A stretch of DNA of 64,000 nt from Aurelia coerulea (taxonomy: Eukaryota > Cnidaria > Scyphozoa > Semaeostomeae > Ulmaridae). The position numbers and the translations under genes are program-made. Below are positions 1-10,971 of the stretch, one piece after another. Below the pieces are notes generated by a model. That model was not told the DNA's origin and searched no databases. It was given only the letters and a program-made list of their open reading frames with translations. The number at the start of each line of letters is the position of its first letter. The first letter of the stretch is position 1. The stretch is from the NCBI GenBank assembly GCA_039566865.1, contig CM076951.1, positions 18,423,484 to 18,487,483 on the forward strand. Direction: 5' to 3'.

Positions 1-1147
1 AGCTTTGATGCTTTGTGCCAAACATCTAAGCTATGATGCAGGTTCGAATATTGTTCATGCTTTCCTGTAAAAAAAGAATGTTTCTTTTTGTACCAGGAAT
101 CTCTGACAAAGATAACAATGACCATCTCCTAAACAACGAGTGTTTAGGATTCAAATGTGAGATTTACGTCCTGAAAGCATTCGTTTTTCCACTAACTTTT
201 TTTTCATACTAGGCATTTAATTTTGACAAACATCTAAATTTTTGACCATAATGTGACAAAATAATGCCAGACCAGAAGAAAAAAGCTTTTGATAACTTCC
301 GGCCTGGGGGTATTTTCTCCATTATTTCTTTATACTTCTAATGCAGCGTACTCACTCATTAGCTTGGAGATGCTTGAATGTGCATTTGTGCATACTTCAT
401 CTAAAAGCCCATCCATTTTATCCAAAAGCCAATTTAGTGTTTTGACAAAGAGATGAACTTCAAGTCGTGTTCAAATCAGATTGACCTGCAGACAAAATGT
501 TATGCACATTTTGAGAATGGCATCCAATATTTTAAGAATCTGATACAGTATTTTCCTAACCTTCTAATACAATTACAAGGCTATCAGTAAGATTTCAAGT
601 TACAACCAGTCTAGTAAGATCAACCTGGTGCTAGCCTATGTTACACTTATTAGCATTTTTCGAAACATTTAGAAGGTTACAGCAATTAGAAGGTTAAAAC
701 TTTCAGAAGGTTAGAACAAGGTTACAAGGTTTCAACATGGCTATATCCTTGTATGGCCTTGTATTTTCGTACAGATGGATTGCTAAACTATACAATGATG
801 TTTAACTGTTTGAATGATGATGATGATAATAAACATATGGAATATTGATGAAGACATAACAAAAAGTCTAAGAATTGGGTTTAGAAAAATTGGGTTTAGG
901 TGGAGCTCCACTGAAGAGCAAATATTGTGCAACAACAGATCAAGGTTTCTGAAAAGCCAAAATTGAGATGCTTTTCTCAAAAATAGATTACACACCTTGG
1001 AGTGTGCTTGAACAAGTCAAAATAAACAGAGAAAGCAAACACTGGTTGGCCACTGTAAAGGTGTGAAATCTATTCTTGAGGCCCCATTTTCAAAATGCAG
1101 AATACCTTGGAATGCATTTTTTTAAATCAAAAGTGAGAAGATTGTAC
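1..1147. other. No gene recognised
   Basis: AT-rich sequence with no protein family I recognise. On the minus strand about 322-440 there is an open stretch of about 45 codons ending in TAA, but its upstream acceptor candidates are followed by stops, so I do not call it an exon. Downstream exons of the 1148-1714 gene would be expected here and I could not find them. Confidence 0.4.
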
Positions 1148-1714
1148 CTCTCTTTTGTCTCCACATTCCATTGTTATGAGCTGCTTTGATGCATAATCCA
1201 TCATTGTGTAGCTGCCCTTTGTTGCACAGAAGCCAGGGGAATCCATTCGTCCATCCCCACATACAATCACTTTCTCTCCCCTTGCCCTACATTTATCAAC
1301 AACTGAATCTCTAAGCTCTGAGAACTCTTGCTCTACAGCAGTTGCAACATAAAACCGCTGATTTTCATTGAAGGATGTGGCAGATACCTTTCCAAGGTTA
1401 ACAAATTTGCAAAACCTTTTAAACTGGTTTACTTGACCACCAGACAAGAATAATGCACTCTCTAAAATGTAATTCACGGCTAAACCAGCAGCATAGAATG
1501 GGCTAGAGTACCAAATTCCTCGATGTCCTACTGAGCAGTACCATTCCAGCTTTACACACAACCCACAAAAAGAATGACTAACTGTTGCCAGTGCCGCTGA
1601 ACAACCATTGGTACGACACTTGTCACCTAGAAGTAGTGCCAATTGACCAACTGATGCTATGCATTTGACATCAGAAATTACCTTGTGCTCATCATTAAGC
1701 TCATCATTAAGCAT
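1148..1714 (-). pseudogene. GDGR-family transposase-like protein, internal exon (copy A)
   Basis: Open for about 190 codons. It belongs to a family multiplied in invertebrate and fish genomes that I know by its motifs but cannot name with certainty. Visible are a Cys/His-rich N-terminal half (C33, C38, C50, C53, C60, H64, counting from the first Met) and the hallmark CGDGRMDSPG at about residues 152-161, followed by KGSYTMMDY. The family motif order suggests an RNase H/DDE-like fold with the first acidic residue at GDGR; this is inference. The exon most likely ends at 1148, where GAG is followed by GTACAA, a plausible donor. The remaining reading (REVQSSHF) would then be intron. No downstream exons were found. 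The same family recurs on the plus strand at 55533-62647. The adjacent integrase fragment (2127-3356) is a different family. It is probably a fragment rather than a working gene. Confidence 0.6.
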
Positions 1715-1839
1715 AGCAATGCAAATAAATAGATCATTGATTGATCAATAGCCAAATCATTGATTACAAGAAAATTTTTGGCAAAAAATGATCAATCAAT
1801 GATTAAAAACGTATGACATCGTTTTGTATGATTCATGAC

Positions 1840-2100
1840 CCGATCCATGATTCATGATATTGTAGCGATCATCATCAATGCGTAACGATATCATGGTCTA
1901 TGTGACGGCAACCATGTGTGACGATATCATGAAGCGTGCACAGCCATATGATCTAACGGTTATGACCTCATCTGTGCATTATGATATCATGTTCAAGTGA
2001 ATGTCGATCATGCGTAACGATATCATAAAGCATCAGCAACGATATCATGAAGCATTAGCAACAATATCATGAAGCATTAGCAACGACCTGATGTAGCAAT
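1840..2100. repeat. Degenerate tandem repeat containing GATATCAT
   Basis: The core ACGATATCATGAAGCATTAG recurs in degraded form about every 23 bp between about 2010 and 2095. Looser copies with the GATATCATG core lie upstream from about 1855. No gene was seen in 1720-2120. Confidence 0.5.
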
Positions 2101-2126
2101 TACGATCTCCTCTGTAATTCACAACC

Positions 2127-3356
2127 TCATCTGCATGTATCGACTTTTGTCCACGATGTGACTCCATACAATGATGACATTGGAACGAGGCTCTCATCCG
2201 CTGCATCTGTTTGTGTGTCACCTTTATCAATGCCGTAACTTTCACCAACGTCAAAAGGATCATTTCTTGAAAGGACATCACTTATCTCTGGAAGGTCACT
2301 CCTTGCTCTTTGCGCAATCCCTACAATGTGCAACTGGTCTGGTGTCTTTTGGTGCTCAGTTGACAAGCTATGACCATTCAATTGGCTCTTAAAATCCTCC
2401 AGACGTTTGTTCAGGCTTGGGATGAAGCTCTGTTGGGCACAGAACATGTCAATTTCACAACTGCGGTCATAATCACCAAGGCTCACAAGCTCTTCATAGA
2501 GATCAATGAAAATCTGGGAAACGCAGTGTTGGACATCAACCCATAATCTTTCAATTTGTTGATTATGAACGGAGAAGCCAACAAGTTGTGCCTTTTTTAT
2601 GGAAGATCGCTTCCTTACCATTAAGTTGCTAACAAGCTCATTTTCTCCACCTTTATCTGTACGAATACGGCTAGGCCAGCTATACTCTCTAACTGCCTCT
2701 CGGAAGCACTTTTCAACTGTGGTAGCCTTTTTGTTGTCCGCAGCATACCGGGTGTCCCATAAAAAAGTACTCCTGTTTGAAAAATCACCAAAAATTGATT
2801 ATCAAACCTTTGATAAAATTTTCTTTTTGACTCGTTTTGTCAAAGACCCAACAATATTCATAGATGATAAAATGTTTGCCTTTGATACAGCAAGGTAGAG
2901 AAATCCTACGTTGAAAAACCTTATTTTGAGCTATAGTTTTGAAGCAAAATACTCAATCTTGCGTAAGAGTCAAATTTTTCAGATTTTTTATCATTATTGA
3001 AGTCTCCAATGATAGTGCGCATTTCTTTCTGTAATTTGTGACCAAACTAGAAGCGTTACAAGCACAAAGAAATTGATCTGGCAATCATCAATGCTTTTTT
3101 GCAGTATGACTCAAAACCAGGTAGCCCTAAAAAGAGCTAAATTCGCTAATTCTGAAACCAATTACAAGAATAACTATATATTGGATAATAATGTGCTTTT
3201 GATCTACTTGACAAAAAAAGAAAATTGAAGATCGGCTGTGTAAGCAAATTTTGGTGATTTTTCAAACGGGAGTACTTTTTTTGGGACACCCGGTATAGGT
3301 ACAAAACCTTGCGGGAAAAAGCCTCAATTGCTCCATGGATGACTATTCCAAATTTA
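2127..3356 (-). pseudogene. Integrase-core (rve-like) domain protein, C-terminal part, split by a MITE
   Basis: The reading frame 2127-2746 encodes the C-terminal half of the integrase-core family common in fish, cnidarian and mollusc genomes. Motifs seen are IRTDKGGEN (second catalytic Asp), VHNQQIERLWVDV (region of the catalytic Glu), CEIDMFCAQQSFIPSLN, and LSTEHQKTPDQL near the end of the domain. Upstream of the MITE (3298-3356) the frame continues with KFGIVIHGAIEAFSR, which matches the family immediately before the interrupted point. A good acceptor (CTGTCAACAG) precedes it at 3357. Removing the MITE and one TA leaves a reading-frame mismatch at the junction, so at least one further indel exists and this is a pseudogene. 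In the intact family this domain would act as a DDE strand-transfer fold; no activity is expected here. Confidence 0.7.
2748..3293. mobile_element. TA-flanked MITE, CCGGGTGTCCC ends (546 bp)
   Basis: Terminal inverted repeats of about 55 bp begin CCGGGTGTCCCA and end TGGGACACCCGG, and each end includes an AAGTACTCC block. The element is flanked by TA at 2746-2747 and 3294-3295, as expected for Tc1/mariner-type insertion. It lies inside the integrase pseudogene, whose motifs continue on both sides. It has no coding capacity. A related end family occurs at 31925-32716. Confidence 0.85.
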
Positions 3357-3507
3357 CTGTTGACAGAAAAACACAAGAGAAATTAGCAAAAATATGATAT
3401 CAAATGCAATCACTTTGCAGTGCATAAATAGAGCATTAACAATCTAAATATTATCTTGCAAACTATACCTGCCTAGATATGGTATACAAAACAATATGGC
3501 CGTTTTT

Positions 3508-3720
3508 GGGGCCAGGCCGAAAACACGGAGACGTCGGAGATGTCGGAGAAAATATTGGAGTTGTCGGAGATGTCGGAGAAAATATCGGAGTTGTCGGGGA
3601 TGTCGGAGAAAATATCAGAGTTGTCAGAGATGTCGGAGAAAATATTGGAGAAAATTTTGGTGATGTCGGAGACGTCAGGATTATCTCAGAGTTTTTAGAG
3701 CTGTTGAAGAAAATCACGGA
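3508..3720 (+). repeat. 30-bp minisatellite, GTCGGAGATGTCGGAGAAAA unit
   Basis: Four or more copies of a 30-bp unit (GTCGGAGATGTCGGAGAAAA plus about 10 bp). The period is divisible by three, so several frames stay open on both strands; these are not genes. It is preceded by GGCCAGGCCGAAAACACGGA, which resembles the terminus of the foldback element at 56142. A second copy lies inverted at 8345-8475. Confidence 0.8.
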
Positions 3721-4350
3721 GTTCTCAGAGATTTATAGTTATAAGCTTTTGGCCTGCATGTAAATTATCGTATATTTCATATTCATTTCATATTTCATCC
3801 TTTCTATTTTCTTGCTTTTTTTATTATTCTTTTAGTAAATTGTCAGATTTTGTGTACTTGGAGTTTCTGGAGTTTCTTATGCATTTCTTTTTTTTTTTTT
3901 TTTACATTCATAAAATGTTACATTACATGTTACCTACTATACTTTCTAATTACTATACTACAATACAACACTACAGGTACGATACCACAGGCAGCAAAAG
4001 ACAATGACTACGCCCATGGCCATTAACATAAAGACATGCAAATAAATGAGATTAAGTAAAACAACTACAAAAAGCTACTACGCATACAATACAATTAATT
4101 ACTGACAAATACTGGGAACTGTTTCACATTTGATGTAAGGCCAGCATAGGCGCACGATACGAATGATAGGAACCCCAGACGACAGAACCGGGCTACTGGT
4201 TTTCAATGTAATCCTTTTGAAATACTCCGATTTTGTGTGGATGAACTTTGGTTCATACATCGTTTACCGAACATCAAGTGTGAAACAGACTTAACAAACG
4301 GGAGCAAATAAACACTTTGTGGCTGTGTGACGTATAATAAAAATTTGAGT

Positions 4351-5866
4351 TCAGCCAAACCGACCAGTTTTGTGGATAAAATTTAAGGTCATTTCTAGTA
4401 TATTCTTATTTACGTCATCAGAAAGGTCTTTATCACCATACAATAAATATTGTACTAGAACGTTGTTTGGAAGGCTGTTGATGTGAACAAATGGTTGTAA
4501 TAATTTCGAAACTCCAGCGAGAAGATCTCGTCGGTGGATGCCGAATGAAGGGCAAAGCAACAAAAAGTGTTCTGTATCTTCAATCCCATCGTTCGTTGGG
4601 CACATTGGGTTCACCGTATCTCTGAAATTATGCTTGAATTTATGAAAGTTCAATTTACTCAGACCAACCCTTATTTGAGAAAGATAAGCTAGGCCTATTG
4701 GGTCGTGAATGCCAAAAACAGATTTTGCAGGGGGGCGAATTATTGATAGAAGCTTTTTCTTAAAAACAGCAACAGACGGAGCGAGCCTTATTTCAGGATC
4801 AAGTTCATTCCATTCAGATAGGCAGTTTGGATAGAAGGTAGATTGAAATTTTTCTGTTCTTGCCCTTATTCGACCAATAACATCCTGGTTGCGAAAAGAA
4901 TAGTTCAACTGATGAAGTGATGGGATAGGCTTATTTGTGTACAAAGGGGTGAGATTATTCATTATCTTATAGAACAAGGTAAGGCGTCTACTCCACCTCC
5001 TGGAATTTAATGACTCCCAGCCAAGCTCAGTGTACAGTTTTTCTCTAGATGTTCCCCTCCATGTTCCTGTTATAGCAAGAGCAGCTGAATACTGCACAGA
5101 CTCCAATTTTTCCATTAGATTTGACAAAATAATGTTTTGACTGAAATCACACACTTTAGCTGGAATATGATAAATAGCATCTCCGTAGTCCAGATGCGGA
5201 TGCACATAAAGCTTGTATATTTCATTTAAGGTATGCCTTGGTAAATATTTGGAGAGATACTTTAGCAAACCAATGCCCTTTCTCGTTTTAGAGATAGCAG
5301 CTTTAATATGAGATGAAAAGGAAAGCTTTGAGTCCAAGATAATACCTACAATCGCGCACAAAACTCATGAGACACGTAGCTTTTTCGAGGAAATATTGAG
5401 TTAGGATCCCCCCCCCCGCCCCCCATTGCAATGTTGGAGTCTGATGAAAATTTCATAAATGAGTTGACAAGAATGTGTCCTTCAAGCAACCAACATTGCA
5501 AAGGGAGGGGGGGGTCATCAGCAGTGCAAGGTAGTACTTTACATGCAGTTAAGACCTCTTTTAACACAAAACTCAGCTGTCCCAACAAGTTTTGTCCGCG
5601 ATTGTAGGTGTTTATGTTCGTCTACTCTTTTAACGGGTATGCTGTTAAAGATGATCACTGGATGATCTATTTCATTTCTTTTCCTCGAAAATAATAATTC
5701 AACAGCTTGCTTTTGGGGGTCAGGATTAAAGGACATCCTCCAATCATGGGCCCACTGACTAATTAGTTTCAGGTCATTGTTCATGTGTTCTGCAGCTTCA
5801 TTGGTTTCTCTGGCAACCGTAAACAAGGACGTATCATCAGCAAAAAGTTTAGCATTACATTCCTAA
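4351..5866 (-). pseudogene. LINE reverse transcriptase, C-terminal portion, split by a MITE
   Basis: The 5' piece (5605-5866) begins with NAKLFADDTSLFTV, containing the FADD catalytic motif of the RT palm. It continues through NDLKLISQWAHDWRMSFNP and stops at EHKHL. The 3' piece (4351-5346) resumes exactly with GIILDSKLSFSSHI and carries the thumb and C-terminal region, including CPTNDGIEDTEHFLLLCPSF, a Cys/His motif common at the end of LINE ORF2 proteins. The interruption is the MITE at 5349-5604. Deleting it with one TA copy rejoins the frame (His-Leu-Gly). The C-terminal piece is otherwise open for about 330 codons, so this copy is fairly young. The clade is not assigned. The endonuclease and N-terminal RT are missing. 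Confidence 0.85.
5349..5604. mobile_element. TA-flanked MITE, CAATCG...CGATTG ends (256 bp)
   Basis: Inverted ends CAATCGCGCACAAAACT and its near complement; TA on both sides (5347-5348 and 5605-5606). It has an internal C-run and complementary G-run. Inserted in the LINE RT; excising it with one TA restores the codon phase there, which confirms the ends. Same family as 10972-11225. The shorter 40086 and 43858 elements share the CAATC start. Confidence 0.85.
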
Positions 5867-6141
5867 TCTGCAGAGAGATCTTCTTAAAGGTTCTATAGCA
5901 ATCTTTCGTCATGGATACTTCCTGTGCCATCCTAAATATTTCAAAACAAAATTTCCTCTATTTAAACATAACAAAAGTACCTTCAGAGCATTATAACACA
6001 GGAAAGAAGTGAAAAGAAAGTAAGAAATGTGGCAAGGATTTCCTTTATTAAAATAAATAGTATCTTTAGTTATATTTTCCCAGCAATCTGAGAGTTGCGT
6101 TTCTCATAAAAAATACGTGTACGTGCATGTCTAGGACAGAA

Positions 6142-7593
6142 GAGGGTCATATAGGGGGGTCCTTGTTCCCCTGTTCCCTTATAAAATTATTATTTGTTCC
6201 CATGTTCCCTAGCAAATTTTAAAAATGTTCCCTGCAAAAATGTTTGTCAAGCAAAAATTGTCAAGATCCCTTGTAAAACTTCTTTTTGGCATCTTCAAAT
6301 CATTACTTTTAGAAAAAATTGTTTTTGTATCCTAACGAGCCAGAGAGAATAAAACAAACCATCAAAAAAAGCAAAAATAAAACGAATAAAACAAAATCAA
6401 CATATCTGAACAGCTACATTCTGTTATCAAAAACTGAACATCCACAGCCACAGCAGTAAGAGCCTGCAACTATGGCTTCTCCTTAAATGGCTGCAGTGAC
6501 GGGCAGTACAACATTCAGAGGAGTACGCAGCACATGAGAAGTTAGGAGATCTGGGGCATAGCCCCAGAAATTTTGTTGGGCCATACCCTTCAGACGCTTG
6601 GAAAATAAGGGAAACGCCCTTTTTAGTTATATCTTGCATCGTGGCTGCAATAAACAAAAAATAGGCAGGACGTTTCGTTGCATTTGCATTGAGAATTTAT
6701 ACCCATCATTCTAAGTTAATCTAGTGAAAAGTAAACGGAGAATTGTTATTCGAAACAAACAGTCCAGCATATAAAGTACGAAATTACGAATTGCTTTTCT
6801 TAGCTTTTACTCCAAAATGATTTAGCGCTGGTTGCTCGATCTTGATATTAGAGGAAATGTCTCTTTTCACCACTTAATCATTGTCTAGTCAGACATCTTT
6901 TGCCAGAAGCTTTTGCAAAAGAAATTGCTGTGGCAATTTGAATCATTTTAAAAAGGTCAGAGTACAGCTCTTGAAAACATTTCAGATGAGATTGTTCGAG
7001 GAGCAGCCGCAAATAGGGATCCCTGTAGCCAATAGCACGTACAGAAGACGAGTGGGGTTTGGGGGATCTCAAAATGAGTGGGTCTGGGGGCAAAGGCACC
7101 AGGAAAATTTTGAGACCATGCATTCTACTTTGGCATAGAATGCCTCTCCCAACATCGTTCAAGCATTTCTTAGAAATCCAAAACATTGCTCCATAAAACC
7201 TTGAAAAAACCATTCTCTCCTTGCCTTTCAAGAATCTCAAAGACCATCGCTTGACAGATCTGCCTGACAGCTCCCTCGACCTCATGAAACTGAATCAAAA
7301 AGGAGGTCAATGGATTAGTGTGACCACTGCTCTGAGTATGAGTCAGACACTGAATCGAATTCGCATAAAAAATATTGTGAGACACAAAGAGGAACGAAAA
7401 TTCCTAAATTTTGACAAGTTTCATCAATCAACTTTCTTCTCAAAAACTTTACCTAATCTTCTACAGTGTTCCCTGATCCCTGAAAGGAAACTGATTGTTC
7501 CCTTGTTCCCTCTACAGACTTTTGCTTTTTCCCTGTTCCCTCAATCATTTTTAGGCATGTTCCCCTGTTCCCCAAAACCCCTATACGACCCTC
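6142..7593. mobile_element. Foldback-like element with GAGGGTCRTATAGGGG ends, 6-bp duplication
   Basis: Left end GAGGGTCATATAGGGG at 6142; the right end is its complement (GACCCTC) at 7593. The hexamer ACAGAA flanks both sides (6136-6141 and 7594-7599). Both subterminal regions contain repeated TTGTTCCC/TGTTCCC words in inverted order. Internal short open frames, for example minus 6878-7285, match nothing I recognise. A 6-bp duplication does not fit the other superfamilies in this window. Confidence 0.6.
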
Positions 7594-7599
7594 ACAGAA

Positions 7600-8344
7600 G
7601 GTAGCAAAACTTCTCTAAATTAAAGAAACTGCCAACCCTTGCCTTAACACCTCATGGACGCCTACCTACACGTTTGCCTTTCCGATCTTGGGCTTATAAG
7701 ATGAATCAGGATCAGAAAAGCGTATAATCAGAGGTATGGCTTTAATATGCAGACTTTAGTTGTTTCCAAACTTCAGTTTTATTTATTTGTCCTCTCAAAA
7801 ATCTCTGAGATGCTTTCTCAAGACGTCAGAGAGTTGGACCCTAATTTTAAGAATTGCGATGTGTTACCATTCGTTGAGTACTTTTCTTCCCCTATCCGAA
7901 AAACGTCCTCTTCCAAGTCTCCATCGACTAGAGCCATGTAGACCTACAACAAACAGTTGCCACTCCATATTCCCTTCAACATTTTTCCATGTTCGTTACC
8001 AATATATTCATTGGGAAAAAAGCCAAGAAAGACTGTCTTTGTAAATTTCGTTGTGAACCATTCTCGGTAAACAAACAGGAAACTGCAAGTGATTAGTTAT
8101 TCCCATTTTTTTCATTTCATTTTCCATTGTTTAACCACAGTAGCCCCGTCAGCCTGCAGAGACTGCTTTAACAAAAGATATACATAGAATAGAAATCTAT
8201 CTAACAATATGAATCTAACCATAGATATACATAGAAATGTCTCGAATTTAATCAAAAGAAAAATAAAACCAAAACCCTCTGTAGTCCCAGAGGCAACTCC
8301 CCAATATTTAGACCTATATTTTCAGAATTGTACGATTCATAATA
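7600..8344. other. No gene recognised
   Basis: AT-rich; short open frames only, without recognisable motifs, and no clear repeat structure seen. Confidence 0.4.
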
Positions 8345-8475
8345 TTTGACATCTCCGATATTTTCTCCGACATCTCCGACAACTCCGATATGTTCTCCGA
8401 CATCTCCGACAACTCCGATATTTTCTCCGACAACTCCGACATCTCCGACGTCTCCGTGTTTTGGGCCTTGCCCGT
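8345..8475 (-). repeat. 30-bp minisatellite, inverted copy
   Basis: Same TCTCCGACATCTCCGACAAC-type units as the minus strand of 3508-3720, with the same conserved flank reading GTGTTTTGGGCCTTGCCCG. Open frames here are a consequence of the 30-bp period. Confidence 0.75.
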
Positions 8476-8766
8476 TTTTGGCTACTTGAAGGGCAAGGGG
8501 CCTAGTTGCGAACCTTTTATCCAGAAAAAAATTAATATTACAATCTGTCAGCACCCTAGGAAAACTGTTTTTTTTTATAATATCTCCTTAATTTGCACAA
8601 TAGTTCTTCAGGGATCTCCAATGTTTCAGATCAGCTTTCATCTTCTGCTAAATATTTTTTCAAAAAATTGAGATCTGAAATGTGGGTGCCTTTTCAATTC
8701 ATTTCAACTCAACCTAAAGTCACCTTCATAATCCGCCTAAAGGCAGTGAAGTTCATAACAATTTCG

Positions 8767-8907
8767 ATGGAAAACACAGATGAGATTCCGCTGGAGTCAT
8801 TCCTTACTCAAAACAATCTTGCTAGTTACTTAGAGGCATTTATTAAGTCAGCTTATGATAAAATGAAGCAAATCAAATACATACTTACTATGGAAGATCG
8901 ACTTTAA
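8767..8907 (+). CDS. SAM-domain-like N-terminal fragment
   Basis: A 46-codon frame from ATG at 8767. The stretch PLESFLTQNNLASYLEAFIK resembles the first two helices of a sterile alpha motif (SAM) domain, which usually mediates protein-protein association. The frame stops soon after (MEDRL), where a SAM domain would still need about 25 residues, so this is a truncated fragment or one exon whose donor I did not find. The upstream in-frame sequence shows no further similarity. The assignment rests on the Leu/Tyr/Phe spacing and is uncertain. Confidence 0.35.
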   Translation: MENTDEIPLESFLTQNNLASYLEAFIKSAYDKMKQIKYILTMEDRL

Positions 8908-9149
8908 ATTGATTCATTCTTGAAATTGATTCATTGATAAAATTCAATTCAATTGATTGATTCATTGCAAGATATTCGTCTTGAAAAAAACCTGGCCACA
9001 AGAGGTGATTTGCTACCAAAGTAAAGCAATAAGCACAGATAATAAAAAAAGACGTTGCAAGCACTTGAAAGTTGACCCAGGTAAAATTTCATTCTTGTTC
9101 TGCTTTGGTGTGTTCTTTTACTTTGGAAAGACACATTTTTTTTATATAC

Positions 9150-9790
9150 AGGGTGTCCCAGAAAAATTTTTCAACATTTGATTAAATGTCAAAAAATAAT
9201 GATAAAATGTACAGGCTCCTGGTTAGATAACCCTGTTCCTTCTGAATCCGCTAAGAATTCACGGAGTTACGAGCTTTTGAAGTTCAACATTGTACGAAAG
9301 CTAAAACCAGATGCCTCTAACTGACTTTTTTCCAATAAGACGTCATAAAACCGAGGCAAAGGAAGACTGTCCAAGGTTTTACCTCTAATTGATATCAGAG
9401 CAAACCAAATAGGACTTCAAAAGTAGTTTAATTCTTGCAACCGTTGCCGAAGAATGCAAGTATCTGACAACACGGAATGAAAACTTAATCGATGAGAGAC
9501 GGGGCAATTCCAAATTGTGCTGAACAGGATTCCCCCAAGCATCCATAACCTTGATTAAATGTTGTAGAATACTACTTTATCGAAAGTGCTTTTGAAATTA
9601 CATTTGAATTGATTTGAATAAACGAGATTCCACTTTCGCAAAATATGCAATTTAGGGGCGTCTGCTCTCAGCTTTCACAAACTTGATCTTTGAAAGCTCA
9701 CAACTCCGTGAATATTTAGCCGATTTGCTAGCTTCTGGTGTCTAAAATTAATTTAGAATCTCAGCAATATGGTTAAATAGTTAAATATTT
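9150..9790. mobile_element. Partial mariner-type foldback element, CAGGGTGTCCC end
   Basis: The left end CAGGGTGTCCCAGAAAAA follows ATATA at 9144-9149. Subterminal sequence around 9250 (ACGGAGTTACGAGC) recurs inverted and degraded around 9695. The right terminus was not found, so the element is eroded or truncated. A lone right-end-like sequence (GGGACGCCCTGTA) lies near 52618. Confidence 0.45.
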
Positions 9791-10166
9791 CATTATTCAA
9801 ACGCCGAACGCTTGACTTGGAGGGATGCCATGAATTGCGTGACTAACAAAATTTCCCATTTTAGCTTCTTTTGAAAGCACTTGACATTTATTTGAAATAG
9901 TCTACACCTGATATTGCATGGAATTTGACACGAACTCACGCAATTGTTCTACAAATTGCATCAAAGACTTGCCCTGAAGCAGTTATTTGGCATTTGATGT
10001 TGATTTTATACTTTCCTAGGTAATTTCCTTGGTAAGATCAAGTCATCAAGTCATCACAAGGCATCATGTTCGTATCAAAATTATGCTTCTATAGTTAGTA
10101 GTTCTGAAGTTCCCCCTTTTACAGATTCCCCCTTTTACAGATTTTGAAAAGCTGTATTATTTTCCT

Positions 10167-10766
10167 TTAGATAGGAAATATCAACTTCCTAATGCCAGAT
10201 TTGAGATTTGCGTGCAAAGATCTTTTAATTATGATGCGTTGTACTTCCAATTTCGACGTTTGGTTTTCATATTCCCCCTTTCCTACGCCATCCAAGTAAA
10301 ATGCAATTTTATTGCACCAAAAGTTAGCAGGTTGGTCCTTCAACATTTTCTTGGCAAATGCCACTCGTATCTTTCTATCCTCATTGGTGAGCAGTCCTTT
10401 TTTGCGAGCTTGAAGATAATGGTACTCATTTTGGTTCAAAAATCGCCGAACTGACCTGACAGAGACATTTGTAACGTCTGCTCTTTCCATCAGTCTCTTT
10501 ACAGTCCAATTAGGCTCCTCAGCTCTCAGTTTTTTTACAAGGCGTAATAGTCTTCGACCATCATATTCACTCAGCTTTATAGGCCGGCCACCAATTCCCT
10601 TTCTCGACATCTTTCGCGTGCTTCGTGCTCCAACTGGCTCGCTCCACAAACGGTATATGTGTGTTTTTGAAACATTTATTTCTTTTTGCAATGCTTTAAT
10701 GCTCGTGTGTTTCCTAAACTTAATATATGCTATGGTTTCTGCAGACAAAAACTTTCTTCCTGCCAT
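10167..10766 (-). pseudogene. Tc1-like transposase, N-terminal two thirds
   Basis: Starts at ATG 10766 (MAGRKFLSAETIAYIKF). The N-terminal helix-turn-helix (about residues 1-50, including ALQKEINVSKTHIYRLW) is followed by a basic GGRP motif and a second paired-like helix-turn-helix (about 70-120, WTVKRLMERADVTNVSVRSVRRFL). The DDE domain begins at about residue 150 with IAFYLDGVG, where the Asp corresponds to the first catalytic residue. After that the frame loses similarity (KGEYENQTSKLEVQ) and ends at residue 199, while full-length proteins of this family are about 330-350 residues. The second and third acidic residues are missing, so it cannot be active. No terminal inverted repeats were identified around it. 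Confidence 0.7.
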
Positions 10767-10971
10767 CTTGCAGTGTTATTTTGCCGTCTGTTTACTACAG
10801 CCGTTCGTTACTTCATTTGACGTCAGATTCATAATTTAACGACTAAATTTTAGAGAACAAATCACTCAGTGGTCCATTGCCATGTTAAATTCGATTTTTC
10901 GGTTGTGCCATAACCTTAACGGTCACTTACAGAGAACTTATGCTCACTGCAAATAAAGTTGCTCCTTCAGA

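Larger units (their letters stand above)
3887..5866 (-). mobile_element. 5'-truncated non-LTR retrotransposon (LINE) with poly(A)
   Basis: The minus-strand copy starts within the reverse transcriptase at about 5866, with a stop codon immediately upstream of the FADD region. It runs through the RT C-terminus to 4351, then through a 3' untranslated region (4350-3905), and ends in a run of about 18 A on the minus strand (T run at about 3888-3905). The 5' truncation and A tail are typical of target-primed insertion. I did not identify a convincing target-site duplication. Confidence 0.75.

Noticed and set aside
322..440. Minus-strand open stretch of about 45 codons ending TAA as a final exon of copy A
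   Set aside because: No acceptor gives a compatible phase and the peptide does not match the family's C-terminal motifs.
3463..3763. Open frames rich in SPTSPT or GDVGENIG
   Set aside because: 30-bp minisatellite; frames open on both strands, no splice or start context.
6878..7385. Minus frames of 71-135 codons
   Set aside because: Inside the 6142-7593 element with three overlapping open frames on both strands and no family motif.
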